64,000 nucleotides of DNA from Acidobacteriota bacterium (GCA_017307505.1 JAFKEE010000017.1:124001-188000), one strand, 5' to 3'. Counted from the first letter of the stretch, positions 32,691 to 42,963 are shown. The notes: generated from the sequence alone by a model not told the origin. Numbers and translations are program-made.

Positions 32691-34697
32691 ATGGCCTTAA
32701 CAGGCTGGCTGAATTCCATCCGTGCGCTTGGCTGGATCGAGAGGCTCTTTGCCGTCTTTTTCGCACTCTCCGCCATTCTCTACTGGCGGGGTGGTCTCGA
32801 TTCCCTGCCAGGCCTGTTGTTGTTGCTCGTCACGGTCTTTTTCGGCTTCGCTACCATCTGGAGGCTCGGCGTACGCCTGGTGCGGCGGGCCATCTGGCGG
32901 CTGCGGAACCGGCTGATCGTCGCCTATCTTTTCATTGCGGTGGTCCCGATCCTGCTGCTGGCGGTGCTGACGGTCACCGGCGCCTGGATGATCTCGGGCC
33001 AGATCGCGGCCTATCTCCTGAATATGGAGATGGACCGGCGGGTGAACTCGCTGCGGCAGACAGCCGCGTCGCTGGCGCGCGTGCCGGCGCAGGCCCGGGC
33101 TGAGGCGGTGCGGCGGTCGGGGTTCATCTTCCACGACCGGTATCCCGGACTGCAGATCCTGGTGCACGACGCCGACGGCAAAGAGGTCCGTTACCCTGAC
33201 GATGCGAATCTGGAAGTCCCGCCGGCCGGCCACCAGGAATCGGCCGGGCTGGTCGTCAGGCAGAAGACGTTCTTCCTGTGGGCGCATACGGGCGGGCCGA
33301 AAACGGAAGTCGTGATCCTGGTGCCGGTGACGCGAACGTTCTTACAGTCGCTGGTGCCGCAGTTGGGCGATATCCAACTGGCGCCCATCGGGCTGACGGC
33401 GGAAGAGGCGCGGGAACTCGACTACCGCCTGCATCCACCAGTGCCGGAAGAGGCCGTGAACGCGGCCACGGTGGGGTCGACCGGAGTCCCCACGCCCACC
33501 AGTTTCCTGGACTTCCGCCTGAAATGGGGCGTGCGGCTGGGAGTGCCGGTCTGGGAGAAGCCGGGCGTCAGCAGGACCAATTTCCTGGGCGTGGTCACGC
33601 GCATCTCCGGGCCAATGAAGATCGTCTTCAGCGCCGATACCGGAACGGACGTCCCGTCGCTGCTGGTGTTCTTCACGTTCTGCGGCATCGTGTTCCTGGT
33701 GGTGGAGGTGATCTCGTTCTACATCGGAGTCTCCCTGTCGCGCACGATGACGCTGGCGGTGCATGAGTTGTACGAAGCGACGGTGCATATCCGCGAAGGC
33801 GACCTGACGCACCGCATCCAGGTGAATGGGAACGACCAACTGGCCGAGCTCGGCACGTCGTTCAACATCATGGCCGGAAACCTGGAGCGTCTGCTGCAAT
33901 CGGAGAAAGAACGGCAGAAGATGCAGGCGGAACTCGAGATCGCCCGCGAGGTGCAGGATCAGCTGCATCCCAAGCCGATGTCCGGGCTGGGTTCGTTGCG
34001 GGTGACGTCCTTCTGCACCGCCGCACGCATGGTCTCGGGCGACTATTTCGATTACCAGGCACTGAGCGATACGCAACTCGCGCTGGTCATCGGCGATGTG
34101 GCCGGCAAGGGGATTTCCGCCGCCCTGCTGATGGCGACGCTGCAATCGGCGCTGCGGAGCGAGTTGCGACATTCGACGGAACTGGCCCAGGCGGCGGCCG
34201 TAGGGCTGGCCGAAGGGTATGCGGCGCCGCGTGTATCGCCGTCCCAACTGGTGTCGAATCTGAACCAGCATCTGTATCTGTCGACGGCTCCGGAGAAGTA
34301 CGCGACGTTCTTCTTCAGCGTGTACGACGATGCGGCGAGCACGCTCAGCTATACGAATGGCGGCCACCTGTCGCCGATTCTGATCCGCAACGGCAAGGCG
34401 ACGCTGCTGGACTCGAACGGCATGGTGGTGGGCGCGTTCCCGTTTGCGGAGTACAGCGAGAGCCGCATCCGGCTGGAGCCGGGCGACCTGCTGGTCTGCT
34501 ACACGGACGGCATCACCGAGCCGGAGAACGCGTACGGCGAGATGTTCGGCGAGGACAGGCTGATCGCGCTGCTGCTGGCGCACGCGGACAAGGACGGGGC
34601 TGAGATCGCGGCCAAGATCGTGGAGGAAGTCACGAAGTGGACTGCCTCGTCGGAATTGCAGGATGACATGACGCTGTTGCTGGCGAGAAAGGTCTGA
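32691..34697 (+). CDS. Membrane HAMP-domain PP2C/SpoIIE-type phosphatase
   Basis: The 668-residue protein has three hydrophobic helices at the N-terminus (about 15-35, 38-60, 75-100), a periplasmic sensor region of about 210 residues, a further helix (about 320-345), a HAMP linker, and a C-terminal PP2C-like serine phosphatase domain (about 420-668) with SGDYFDY, IGDVAGKGISAALLM and LLVCYTDGITE. Such proteins usually dephosphorylate anti-sigma antagonist proteins of the SpoIIAA/RsbV type, linking an outside signal to sigma-factor release. No antagonist or anti-sigma gene is in the window. No clear ribosome site precedes ATG 32691. The next gene begins 4 bp after its stop. Confidence 0.9.
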   Translation: MALTGWLNSIRALGWIERLFAVFFALSAILYWRGGLDSLPGLLLLLVTVFFGFATIWRLGVRLVRRAIWRLRNRLIVAYLFIAVVPILLLAVLTVTGAWMISGQIAAYLLNMEMDRRVNSLRQTAASLARVPAQARAEAVRRSGFIFHDRYPGLQILVHDADGKEVRYPDDANLEVPPAGHQESAGLVVRQKTFFLWAHTGGPKTEVVILVPVTRTFLQSLVPQLGDIQLAPIGLTAEEARELDYRLHPPVPEEAVNAATVGSTGVPTPTSFLDFRLKWGVRLGVPVWEKPGVSRTNFLGVVTRISGPMKIVFSADTGTDVPSLLVFFTFCGIVFLVVEVISFYIGVSLSRTMTLAVHELYEATVHIREGDLTHRIQVNGNDQLAELGTSFNIMAGNLERLLQSEKERQKMQAELEIAREVQDQLHPKPMSGLGSLRVTSFCTAARMVSGDYFDYQALSDTQLALVIGDVAGKGISAALLMATLQSALRSELRHSTELAQAAAVGLAEGYAAPRVSPSQLVSNLNQHLYLSTAPEKYATFFFSVYDDAASTLSYTNGGHLSPILIRNGKATLLDSNGMVVGAFPFAEYSESRIRLEPGDLLVCYTDGITEPENAYGEMFGEDRLIALLLAHADKDGAEIAAKIVEEVTKWTASSELQDDMTLLLARKV

Positions 34698-34701
34698 AGT
34701 T

Positions 34702-35712
34702 GTGACCCCGCAGTTTCGCCGCATTTCGTTCGTCGCTGCAGCGATCGCCGGCACCGTGACCCTGGGCACGCTGGGGTTCATCTTCATCGCCCATTTCCCG
34801 GTCCTGGATGCCATCTACATGGCCGTCATGACGATGACGACGGTGGGCTATGGCGAAATCCGGCCGATGAGCCAGGCGGCCCGGGTTTTCAATACGTTTT
34901 ATATGCTGCTGAGCGTCAGCATGCTGCTGCTGGCGCTGGGCGTCATGACGCAGACCATCATCGAGCTGCAGTTCGGCAACCTGTTAGTGAAGAGGCGTGC
35001 GAAGAAGATGATCGACAAGCTGGAGAACCACTACATCGTCTGCGGATTCGGCCGCGTGGGCCGGGGTTCAGCCTCGGAACTGCGGCAGGCCGGCGTACCC
35101 CTCGTCATCATCGACCGCCGGGAAGACCGCGTGGACTGGGCGATGCGGGCCGGCTACCTCGCCTGCCTGGGCGACTCCACCCGCGACGAGACTTTAAATG
35201 AAGTGCGCGTGACGCATGCCCGCGGGCTGATCGCCGCGCTGGCGACGGATGCCGACAACCTGTTCGCCGTCATTTCGGCGAAGACACTGAATCCGAAGAT
35301 CAGGGTGGCGGCGCGGGCGGCGGAAGAAGAGGCGGAGCGGAAGATGCGGCAGGTAGGGGCCGATGCGGTGTTTGCGCCGTACGTCATGACGGGTACGAGG
35401 CTGGCCCAGTCGCTGTTGAAACCGCACGTCCGCCAGTTCCTGGATTTCGCCACCACCAATATCGGGCTGGATGTCGGCATCGAGCAGTTGGAGGTGTCCG
35501 CGGCCAGTGATCTGGTGGGCAAATCACTCGCCGACCTGCGCATCCGCAGCGAGCTGAAGGTGATTGTGCTGGCAATCCGCCGCGCGGACGGTAAGATGGT
35601 GTTCAATCCCCCCGCGGACGCGGTGATTCAGGTGCAGGACTACCTCATCGTGATGGGCGAATCGGAGCCCTTGCACCGCCTGGAGAGCCGTGTGACGGGG
35701 GCTGCGTCCTGA
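34702..35712 (+). CDS. Two-helix K+ channel with RCK (TrkA-N/TrkA-C) domain
   Basis: A 336-residue potassium channel subunit. Helix 1 (about 8-30), a pore loop with the selectivity filter TVGYGE (47-52), helix 2 (about 64-88), then an RCK domain with a Rossmann nucleotide site (VCGFGRVGRGS, near 113-123) and a TrkA-C lobe (about 245-336). This is the MthK/GsuK layout: channel gating by ligand bound to the RCK ring. The start is GTG 34702, four bases after the phosphatase stop, so both are likely on one transcript. Confidence 0.92.
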   Translation: MTPQFRRISFVAAAIAGTVTLGTLGFIFIAHFPVLDAIYMAVMTMTTVGYGEIRPMSQAARVFNTFYMLLSVSMLLLALGVMTQTIIELQFGNLLVKRRAKKMIDKLENHYIVCGFGRVGRGSASELRQAGVPLVIIDRREDRVDWAMRAGYLACLGDSTRDETLNEVRVTHARGLIAALATDADNLFAVISAKTLNPKIRVAARAAEEEAERKMRQVGADAVFAPYVMTGTRLAQSLLKPHVRQFLDFATTNIGLDVGIEQLEVSAASDLVGKSLADLRIRSELKVIVLAIRRADGKMVFNPPADAVIQVQDYLIVMGESEPLHRLESRVTGAAS

Positions 35713-35725
35713 GGCTGGTGACCAC

Positions 35726-37198
35726 ATGAAAGTTCTGACCGGCGCACAGATGCGTGAGATTGACCGTCTCACGATGGAAGCGGGCATTCCGGGCCTGGTG
35801 CTGATGGAGAACGCGGGCTGCCGCTTTGTGGAGTTTCTGGAGCGGAATTACGGGCCGTTGGACCAGCATCGCATCGTGGTGATCTGCGGCAAGGGCAACA
35901 ATGGCGGCGATGGCCTGGTGATCGCGCGGCAGTTGAGCACCCGGTATCGACCGCGATCGCTCGATGTCGTGCTGGCCTACCCACCCACTGAGTTCAAGGG
36001 CGATACGGCCGCCAACTGGAAGATGCTGCAGGTGACGGGCACGCGCGTGACCCGCACGCTGGAGCCGCGGATGCGGGCCGCCACGCTGGTCATCGACGCG
36101 CTGCTGGGCACGGGGCTGGAAGGTCCCGCGCGGCCTCCGGCGCTGGACTGGATCCGCGAGATGAACAGCGGCTTCCCTGGCGCCGCCGTGGTGAGTGTCG
36201 ACGTGCCTTCGGGCCTGTACGACGGCGGCGAATCGGTGCGGGCGGCGGATACGGTGACGTTCACGGCGCCCAAGGTGGAGCAGGTGATCCCGCCCACCTG
36301 CGATCGCGTGGGCCGGCTGCATGTCGTGCAGATTGGAACCCCGGCGTCGCTAATGGACAAGAGCCCGGAGTACTGGCTGAACCTTGTGGAGCCGCGGCTG
36401 TTCCGGCGTTTGTTCGAACCGCGGCCTTCGGGCTCGCACAAAGGCGATTACGGGCACGTCCTGGTGATCGGCGGTGCGCCGGGCAAAGGCGGAGCGGCGG
36501 CGATGTCCGGGCTGGCGGCGCTGAAGAGCGGCGCCGGGCTGGTGACGGTGGCGACCTCGGAAGAGGAGCGGCGGACCGTGACGGCGCTGGCTCCGGAGCT
36601 GATGACGCAGTCCATCGGGCAGGATCCGGCGGGGAAAGACGTGCTGGCGATTGGTCCGGGGCTGGGCATGGAGCCCGACCTGGCGGGCGTCGCACAGCGG
36701 CTGTTCGCCCAGTCGGCGCTGCCGATGGTGATCGACGCCGATGGACTCAACGCGCTGGCCGGAACGGCGTTCCACGGTCCGGGGCCCTGGCGGGTGCTGA
36801 CGCCTCATCCGGGCGAGATGTCGCGGCTGGCCGGGTGTAAGACGACGGACATTCAGGCCGATCGCGTGGGTGTGGCGCGCAGATTCGCCATGGAACGCAA
36901 TGTCGTGCTGGTGCTGAAGGGCCAGCGGACGGTCACCGCGTTTCCGGACGGGCGGGCCTTTCTGAATCCCAGCGGCACTCCGGCCATGGCTACGGCGGGT
37001 AGCGGCGACATTCTGACGGGCCTGATCGCGGGCCTGATGGCGCAGTGGCCCGACCGGCGCGAACAGGCCGTGCTGGCCGCGGTTTGGCTGCACGGGCGGG
37101 CCGGTGAACTGGGCGCGGCGGCGCTGACCGAGCAGTCCCTGACGGCCACCGACCTGATCCGCTACCTGCCTGGCGCGATCCGCGAAACACAGGCATGA
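35726..37198 (+). CDS. nnrD: Bifunctional NAD(P)H-hydrate epimerase / ADP-dependent dehydratase
   Basis: It repairs damaged NAD(P)H hydrates: the N-terminal half (about 1-215) is the epimerase (GKGNNGGDGLVIARQL, DALLGTGLEG), the C-terminal half (about 225-490) the ADP-dependent dehydratase (GDYGHVLVIGGAPGKGGA, LTPHPGEMSRL, ATAGSGDILTGLIAGLMAQ). The 490-residue fusion is the common bacterial form, also called YjeF or Nnr. It overlaps tsaE by 4 bp, a frequent gene pair (yjeF-tsaE). Confidence 0.95.
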   Translation: MKVLTGAQMREIDRLTMEAGIPGLVLMENAGCRFVEFLERNYGPLDQHRIVVICGKGNNGGDGLVIARQLSTRYRPRSLDVVLAYPPTEFKGDTAANWKMLQVTGTRVTRTLEPRMRAATLVIDALLGTGLEGPARPPALDWIREMNSGFPGAAVVSVDVPSGLYDGGESVRAADTVTFTAPKVEQVIPPTCDRVGRLHVVQIGTPASLMDKSPEYWLNLVEPRLFRRLFEPRPSGSHKGDYGHVLVIGGAPGKGGAAAMSGLAALKSGAGLVTVATSEEERRTVTALAPELMTQSIGQDPAGKDVLAIGPGLGMEPDLAGVAQRLFAQSALPMVIDADGLNALAGTAFHGPGPWRVLTPHPGEMSRLAGCKTTDIQADRVGVARRFAMERNVVLVLKGQRTVTAFPDGRAFLNPSGTPAMATAGSGDILTGLIAGLMAQWPDRREQAVLAAVWLHGRAGELGAAALTEQSLTATDLIRYLPGAIRETQA

Positions 37199-37626
37199 AG
37201 AGTACGACCTACACCACCGCGAGCGAGGAAGAGACCATCGAACTGGGCCGTGTGCTGGCAGCGGGCTGGCCTCGCCCCAGTGTCGTCCTGCTGATCGGCA
37301 ATCTGGGGGCGGGCAAGACAACACTCGCCAAGGGCATCGCCGAGGGGCTGGGCTCAGCCAAAGCGGACGATGTCTCCAGCCCGACCTTCCCCCTGATCCA
37401 CGAGTATGGCGACGAAGGCGACCTGTACCACATCGACCTTTACCGCCTGGACACGATGGAAGAGGTGGAGACCCTGGGGTTGGAGGAGATTTTTTCGCGG
37501 CATGCCGTCGTTCTGCTGGAGTGGGCGGAGCGCTTCCCTGCCCTGCTGCCGGCGGAGCGGATCGAGATCCGGATCGAGGCGCAGGGCGAAGAAACGCGTG
37601 TGCTGACGGTCACTGAGCTACCCTGA
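37195..37626 (+). CDS. tsaE: tRNA threonylcarbamoyladenosine biosynthesis ATPase TsaE
   Basis: The 143-residue P-loop protein has Walker A GNLGAGKTTLAKGI (about 35-48), SSPTFPLIHEY and HIDLYRLD, all hallmarks of TsaE (YjeE). With TsaB and TsaD it makes the t6A37 modification of tRNA. The frame overlaps nnrD (ATGA) and ends 5 bp before the AI-2E family gene. tsaB and tsaD are not in this window. Confidence 0.95.
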   Translation: MKSTTYTTASEEETIELGRVLAAGWPRPSVVLLIGNLGAGKTTLAKGIAEGLGSAKADDVSSPTFPLIHEYGDEGDLYHIDLYRLDTMEEVETLGLEEIFSRHAVVLLEWAERFPALLPAERIEIRIEAQGEETRVLTVTELP

Positions 37627-37631
37627 AGCAG

Positions 37632-38714
37632 ATGATCGAGTCTTACGGCCCGCGCCGATCCCTGATTGTGCTGTCGGTCCTGGCGATTGCCGTAGCAGGG
37701 TTGGTTTACCTGCTGCTGCTGCCGTTCCTGCATCCCATCTTCTTCGCCCTGGTGCTGGCGATTGCCGCGCAGCCGCTCTACCATGCGCTCGCTTCGCGCT
37801 TGAAAAGGCCCGCCCTGTCGGCTTCGCTCACGACGCTGCTGATGATTGTGGCGGTGCTGGTGCCGCTGGCGATGCTGACCGTCACCGTCATCAACGAAGC
37901 CACCAGTTCCTACAACCGGCTGGCGCAGCAGAGCGCGGAAAAGGGCGGCTGGGGCCAGTATCTGAACGACCTGCTGGATCCGCCGGTGCAGTGGGTGGCG
38001 GATAAGACCGGGATGCCTGCCCCGAACGTCCAGGCAGCGGTCCTCCAGCGCATGCAGGCCATGAGCAGCGGCCTGCTGCGGTGGAGCGGTTCGCTGCTGG
38101 GCAACCTGACGAGCACCCTGGGCGACCTGGTGCTGAGCCTGTTCGTGATGTTCTTCCTCTTTCTGGAGGGCAATGCCATCTGGGCGGGCATCCTGCGTTG
38201 GATGCCATTGCCTGAGTCGAGGACCCGGGAACTGCTGCAGACGATCTCCGATGCCATCGTGGCCAACGTCTATGGATTTGTTGCCGTCGGCGTCGCGCAG
38301 GGCGTGCTCACCGGCCTGGCCTTCTGGTTCACGGGTCTGCACGCGCCATTTCTGTGGGGCGCGGTCGCCGCCATCTGCTCGCTGGTGCCCATTGTCGGCA
38401 CGGCGATCGTGTGGGTGCCGGCGGCGTTGATCCTGCTGGCCCAGGCGGCCTGGGGCAAGGCGCTGTTTATGCTGCTGTGGGGGGTGCTGGCGATCAGCAT
38501 GTCGGATAACATCATCCGGCCCCTGGTGCTGAGCGGCCGTACGGAGATGAACACGCTGGTCGTCTTCTTCGCCCTGATGGGCGGACTGCAGGCCTTCGGC
38601 TTCATTGGTCTGTTTGCGGGCCCGGTCATTTTCTCTGTGGCCATCGCCGTCTTCCGCATGCTACGCGAGGAGTACACGCAGCCGATGGTGGAACTCGAAA
38701 TCAAGGAGCCCTAG
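37632..38714 (+). CDS. AI-2E family transporter-like membrane protein
   Basis: The 360-residue protein has about eight hydrophobic helices: a first pair at 12-45, one near 65-85, a long cytoplasmic or periplasmic segment (about 95-150), and a C-terminal group (about 155-350) with [21 protein letters not shown], the family signature. Members were named for export of the autoinducer AI-2 (TqsA), but others act as Na+/H+ antiporters or have unknown roles, so no substrate is claimed. It follows tsaE by 5 bp. Confidence 0.85.
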   Translation: MIESYGPRRSLIVLSVLAIAVAGLVYLLLLPFLHPIFFALVLAIAAQPLYHALASRLKRPALSASLTTLLMIVAVLVPLAMLTVTVINEATSSYNRLAQQSAEKGGWGQYLNDLLDPPVQWVADKTGMPAPNVQAAVLQRMQAMSSGLLRWSGSLLGNLTSTLGDLVLSLFVMFFLFLEGNAIWAGILRWMPLPESRTRELLQTISDAIVANVYGFVAVGVAQGVLTGLAFWFTGLHAPFLWGAVAAICSLVPIVGTAIVWVPAALILLAQAAWGKALFMLLWGVLAISMSDNIIRPLVLSGRTEMNTLVVFFALMGGLQAFGFIGLFAGPVIFSVAIAVFRMLREEYTQPMVELEIKEP

Positions 38715-38755
38715 AGCGGGCCGAACAAACCGGCCAGCCGGAGCGTATACCTTTC

Positions 38756-39589
38756 ATGGATCCACGAGACGCCTTCATCCTGCCGCACGGCCAGTTTCTG
38801 GGATCCTGTGCTTCCAGGAGAGACGCCGGCGGATTTGCCCTCTCGGAACTAACGCCCACCGTGCCGGCGGAAGAGGTGGCTCAGCACACGCACGAGGACG
38901 CGCATTTCGTGCTGTTGCTGGCCGGGACCTATATTTCAACAGCGGCCAAGGCTCCGCCCCTCTGCCGGCCGCCGCTGCTCATCTACAATCCGCCGGGGAC
39001 CACGCACCGCGACCGCTTCCATGCGCTGGATGGCCGCTTCCTCACGATCTCGGTCTCCGGGGCCGGCCTGCAACGGATCCGGCAGTTTCTGGAGCCCCTG
39101 GACCAGCCCACCGCCTTCCGGGAGGGTCCGCCCCTGCAGTTGGCGCAGCGGCTGTTCCGCGAGTGCCGTCAGTGGGATCGGGTCTCTCCGCTGGCCGCGG
39201 AAGGACTGTGTCTGGAACTGATGGCCGAGATGGTGCGGGCCACGGATCGGCTGCATCGCCAGCCGCCCTCCTGGCTGAAGACGGCGCGGGCACTGCTCCA
39301 CGACCGGTGCACCGAAATCCTTGGCGTCTCGGAGATCGCGCAGGCCGTCGGTGTGCATCCCGTGCACCTGGCCCGGACGTTCCGGGAGTTCTACCAGTGC
39401 ACACCGGGCGACTATCTGCGGCACTGCCGCCTGGAGCGGGCGGCCGGCCTGCTGCGCGGTCCCGGACAGCCCATCGCCGATATCGCGCTGGATGCCGGCT
39501 TCGCGGATCAAAGCCACTTTTCCAAGGCTTTTCGCAAGGCATTCGCTGTATCGCCGAGCGAATACCGCCGGGCCCATGTTGCCCGCTGA
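38756..39589 (+). CDS. AraC-family transcriptional regulator
   Basis: A 277-residue regulator: an N-terminal cupin-like sensing domain (about 10-150, with [14 protein letters not shown] and [12 protein letters not shown]) and a C-terminal double helix-turn-helix (about 175-275) containing [20 protein letters not shown]. It stands 56 bp before a secreted serine hydrolase in the same direction and may control it. The ligand is unknown. Confidence 0.92.
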   Translation: MDPRDAFILPHGQFLGSCASRRDAGGFALSELTPTVPAEEVAQHTHEDAHFVLLLAGTYISTAAKAPPLCRPPLLIYNPPGTTHRDRFHALDGRFLTISVSGAGLQRIRQFLEPLDQPTAFREGPPLQLAQRLFRECRQWDRVSPLAAEGLCLELMAEMVRATDRLHRQPPSWLKTARALLHDRCTEILGVSEIAQAVGVHPVHLARTFREFYQCTPGDYLRHCRLERAAGLLRGPGQPIADIALDAGFADQSHFSKAFRKAFAVSPSEYRRAHVAR

Positions 39590-39645
39590 CCAATCCGCTC
39601 CGCCGGTACAAGACAACCTCGGCGGTTCCGGCCAATACTCAGAAC

Positions 39646-40680
39646 ATGCTTCGTAGCTTTCTCCTCGTGCTTGCCGCCGCCGGACTCGCCGCGGGCCAGG
39701 CGCTCGCCCCCATGACTCAGGCCATCCGGGCCGGTGAGTTCAGAGAGATCACCAGCGTCGTCATCGCGCGGCACGGCTCCATCGTTTACGAAGAGTACTT
39801 CGACAAAGGCGGAGCCGAGGCGCTGCGGAACACCAGGTCCGCCACAAAGACCGTCGCCGGCATGTTGATTGGCATCGCCATCGACAGGAAGCTGCTTTCC
39901 GGGGTGAACGCTCCGGTCTTCGCGTTCTTCCCGGACAAACACCCGGTCGCTCATCCCGATCCGCGCAAGGAGAAGATCACGGTGGAGGATCTGCTCACAA
40001 TGAGTTCGCTGCTGGAGTGCGACGACGACAATCAGTTCTCGCGCGGCAACGAGGAGCGGATGTATCTGATCGAGGACTGGATCCAGTTCACGCTTGATCT
40101 GCCGGTGCGCGGCTTCCCGGCTTGGGTGAAGAAACCGAAGGACTCGCCGTACGGGCGCAGCTTCAGCTACTGCACGGCCGGAGTGTCGACGCTGGGGGGC
40201 GTGCTGGAGCGGGCGACGCGTTCGAAGGTCCCGGCATTTGCGCAAGCCAATCTGTTCGCGCCGCTGGGGATCACGAAAGCGGAGTGGCAGTTCTCGCCGA
40301 TGGGCATTGCCCAGACGGGCGGCGGGCTGGAACTACGAAGCCGCGACCTGCTGCAGCTTGGACTGCTGTATGCCCATGGCGGCCAGGCCAACGGGCGGCA
40401 GATCGTCTCCAGGGAGTGGGTGGCGGCCTCGACAACGCCCCATGTCCAGGTGAGTGACGACACAGAGTATGGCTACCTGTGGTGGCTGAAGTCTTTCCCG
40501 GTGGGTGCCCGGAAGTACGACGCCTTTCTGATGCAGGGCAACGGCGGCAACAAGGTCGCGGTGTTCCCCTCCCTCGACATGGTGGCCGTGATCACCACCA
40601 CGAACTTTGGGGTGCGTGGCGCGCACCAGTTGAGCGACAGGCTGCTGACGGATTACATCCTCAAGACCATCGAGCCGTAG
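39646..40680 (+). CDS. Secreted serine hydrolase (class C beta-lactamase fold)
   Basis: A 344-residue exported protein (signal peptide about 1-18, cleavage before QALAPM). The catalytic pair is Ser65 and Lys68 in SATK. The second motif is Tyr175 in YCT, where the family usually has YxN, and the third (KTG or HxG) is not clear, GNGGNK being the nearest. It belongs to the broad beta-lactamase/D-aminopeptidase/esterase group; the missing Asn makes true beta-lactamase activity unlikely. The start was chosen at ATG 39646 because the much longer open frame upstream overlaps the AraC gene. It is convergent with the next operon, 9 bp away. Confidence 0.85.
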   Translation: MLRSFLLVLAAAGLAAGQALAPMTQAIRAGEFREITSVVIARHGSIVYEEYFDKGGAEALRNTRSATKTVAGMLIGIAIDRKLLSGVNAPVFAFFPDKHPVAHPDPRKEKITVEDLLTMSSLLECDDDNQFSRGNEERMYLIEDWIQFTLDLPVRGFPAWVKKPKDSPYGRSFSYCTAGVSTLGGVLERATRSKVPAFAQANLFAPLGITKAEWQFSPMGIAQTGGGLELRSRDLLQLGLLYAHGGQANGRQIVSREWVAASTTPHVQVSDDTEYGYLWWLKSFPVGARKYDAFLMQGNGGNKVAVFPSLDMVAVITTTNFGVRGAHQLSDRLLTDYILKTIEP

Positions 40681-40689
40681 CCTGGAGGA

Positions 40690-41373
40690 TTACTTCTTTT
40701 TCTCCTTCTCGTCCTTGGACGCAGGCGGAGCGGGCAGGCTGTCGCCCAGCTTCTCACCCGGTTTCAGGAGCGAGGGTTTCTTCTTGCCCGGCGCGACGCC
40801 TTCCTTCTCAGAGGCGATTCGAGTCTGCTGCTTCTTGGCCTCTTCCTTGCCCTGGGGCGTCAGCAGCTCTTCCTGCTGCTTCTTCAACTCGGCTTCGCGC
40901 ATTTCCACGTCGTGGGTGCGGGTCTTCAGATCCTGCTCATTGATCTCGACGCTGTCTTTGGTCGTCTCAATCGCCTGGTCGAGCGCGAACTGATAGCGGC
41001 CCTTGTCCGGAGCATCGAGCTCAGAGAACTTCTCCAACTGCGCCATCATCTCTTTCTGCGCTTTGGCGACGGCGCCCATCGTCGTGGGCGGCTTCTGCTT
41101 GTGGATGCTGTTATCGATGTAGGAGTCGATGGCATCCATGATCTCGGTATATTGCTCCAGCGTGTCGTGGATCAGGCCGCTGCGGCCCGCCTTTTGCTTC
41201 GCGAAGAGCTGACCGAGCAGGGAGACCCGCTGCTGGGCGAACTTGATATAGAGGGCCAACCGCTCATCGGGATCCTGCACCAGCCGGACCTGATCGGTTT
41301 CATCGGTGGTAAGAAAATCCTTCTGGGCGGCCAGGGGCGCGGCCAGCAGGAGCAGGGCCAGTAGGAATCGCAT
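40690..41373 (-). CDS. Secreted charged helical protein, unknown function
   Basis: A 227-residue protein with a signal peptide (about 1-16, LAAQ), a helical body with coiled-coil character (about 90-170) and a very basic, disordered tail (KDEKEKKK). No known domain. A strong purine-rich site (GGAGGGATGAGG) precedes ATG 41373, which is 13 bp after the stop of the 145-residue protein. It is the third gene of a TPR-led operon; all three products appear exported. Confidence 0.65.
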   Translation of the reverse strand: MRFLLALLLLAAPLAAQKDFLTTDETDQVRLVQDPDERLALYIKFAQQRVSLLGQLFAKQKAGRSGLIHDTLEQYTEIMDAIDSYIDNSIHKQKPPTTMGAVAKAQKEMMAQLEKFSELDAPDKGRYQFALDQAIETTKDSVEINEQDLKTRTHDVEMREAELKKQQEELLTPQGKEEAKKQQTRIASEKEGVAPGKKKPSLLKPGEKLGDSLPAPPASKDEKEKKK

Positions 41374-41386
41374 GCCTCATCCCTCC

Positions 41387-41824
41387 TTATTTCCCGGTCA
41401 TGACACCGAGCAGGAACTCCTCGTGCGTCACTGTTACTTCGTCGCGGATCTTCTCGGCGGCCGGCCGGTCTTCGAAGCCGAGCGCCAGCACCAGATCCTT
41501 CAATTGCCGCATGATCGCCTGCGTCTTGAGCTCACCCTTTTTGTACTGCTTGGTCAGCTTGGCCGGCTTCTTGCCCGTCTCCCTCAGCGACTCCAGCGCC
41601 AGATTGGTGGCGGCGCCGATCTCCGAGAGCGCGCGCATCAGTTCGGTCCGGCTGCCGTTCTCCTTCACCAGTGTGTTCGCAACTTTGGCCTGGGCCTCGG
41701 CCAGCTCAATCGACCGCTCGAACCGTTTGATGAGGTCCGGCTCCTTTTTGATCTCCTCCAAGTCGGCCCGCAACAGAGACGGAGCCGCAATCAGAATGGC
41801 CGCCAGCCACAACTGCCCACTCAT
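41387..41824 (-). CDS. Small secreted helical protein, unknown function
   Basis: A 145-residue protein with a signal peptide (about 1-19) and an all-helical mature part (for example FERSIELAEAQAKVANTL). The frame is open to 41872, but ATG 41824 overlaps the stop of the TPR gene (ATGA) and gives a proper signal peptide. No family recognised. Middle gene of a three-gene operon. Confidence 0.65.
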   Translation of the reverse strand: MSGQLWLAAILIAAPSLLRADLEEIKKEPDLIKRFERSIELAEAQAKVANTLVKENGSRTELMRALSEIGAATNLALESLRETGKKPAKLTKQYKKGELKTQAIMRQLKDLVLALGFEDRPAAEKIRDEVTVTHEEFLLGVMTGK

Positions 41825-42963
41825 CGATTCACCACCCTTTTGAGCGCGTCGGCCCGCTGCCTGGCCTTCCACTCCTCGTCAGGGAACTTGCCCTCACTGA
41901 CGGACAGAAACTTGAGGTAATTCTCCAACGCCGGTTTGTGCTGCGCCATGGCATCGAACATCGTCGCCCGGAAGTAATAATACGCCGGAGTCTCGCCGTT
42001 CATCGCCTTTACCTGCTCCAGCGCGGTCAAGGCGGCATCGTACTTCTTCAGAAGGATGAGCATGGCGGTGAATTCGTTCCATGCTTCGCGCGAATCTTTC
42101 TTCACGTTCACCGCCACCTGGAACTGTTTCACGGCGTCGTCATAGCGCTTCTGGTCGCGCAGCATGCGCCCGTAGAACATGCGCATGTCGAAGTTGTTGG
42201 GCTCGGCCGCGACAATCTGCTCGGCCAGCGGCAGGCTCTTGTCGATCTGCTTGGAGCGCAGGTAGGCGGTCGCCAGGGCGTATAGAACGGCCGTGGTCGG
42301 GCTCTTCGCGCGGGCCGCCTCCAGGCTCTGGATGGCGCCTGGCAGGTCTCCGCTCTGCAGCAACAGGACGCCGCGCCGCTCCTGCGCCGCCGGGTCGTCC
42401 GGCAGTTTGGCATAGATCGCCGCCGCCTTTTCCGGCTGTTTGGAGCGCTCGTAGACGTCGGCCAGCTCCAGCATGGTGGGTGTGTCCCTGGGGTCCAGCT
42501 CAATCGCTTTCTCGAAGGCAGGCGTGGACTTCGCCCAATCGCCGAGCCCCGCATAGGCACGGCCCAGCAGATAAAACGGCTTGGGATCCGCGGGCCGCTT
42601 CTGGCTCATCTCCTCCAGCAGCGGCAGGGCCTCCTGGAATGCCCCGGTCTTCACCAGCAACTGCCCCAGGTTTGCCCGAGCCGGCGCCAGGTCGACCTTG
42701 GGCGGGTCGTTCATGGTGAGCACCCGCCTGTAAGCCGCAATCGCCTCGGCGTCCTGGCCGTTCATGGTGAGCGCGTAGGCCAGGTTGAACTGCCACCCGA
42801 TGTTGTTGGGATCCTTGGCGATGGCGGCCTGGATGACCTGGATGGCCTGGGCGTAGCGGCCGGCGTCCAGGTGGGCCTTCATCTGCTCCTGCGGGCTGGC
42901 CGTGTCCTGCCCGAGGCAGAGGGAGCACAGCAGCAAGGCGAGCCATGGGGGCGAACAGTTCAT
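41821..42963 (-). CDS. Exported tetratricopeptide-repeat protein
   Basis: A 380-residue protein with a signal peptide (about 1-18, CLGQ) and about eight to nine TPR units from residue 30 to 360, each with the usual small/large alternation (for example PFYLLGRAYAGLGDWAKS). TPR arrays act as protein-binding scaffolds. It heads an operon with two small secreted helical proteins, likely partners in a periplasmic complex. No upstream regulator is adjacent; rpmG lies next on the same strand behind a terminator. Confidence 0.85.
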   Translation of the reverse strand: MNCSPPWLALLLCSLCLGQDTASPQEQMKAHLDAGRYAQAIQVIQAAIAKDPNNIGWQFNLAYALTMNGQDAEAIAAYRRVLTMNDPPKVDLAPARANLGQLLVKTGAFQEALPLLEEMSQKRPADPKPFYLLGRAYAGLGDWAKSTPAFEKAIELDPRDTPTMLELADVYERSKQPEKAAAIYAKLPDDPAAQERRGVLLLQSGDLPGAIQSLEAARAKSPTTAVLYALATAYLRSKQIDKSLPLAEQIVAAEPNNFDMRMFYGRMLRDQKRYDDAVKQFQVAVNVKKDSREAWNEFTAMLILLKKYDAALTALEQVKAMNGETPAYYYFRATMFDAMAQHKPALENYLKFLSVSEGKFPDEEWKARQRADALKRVVNR

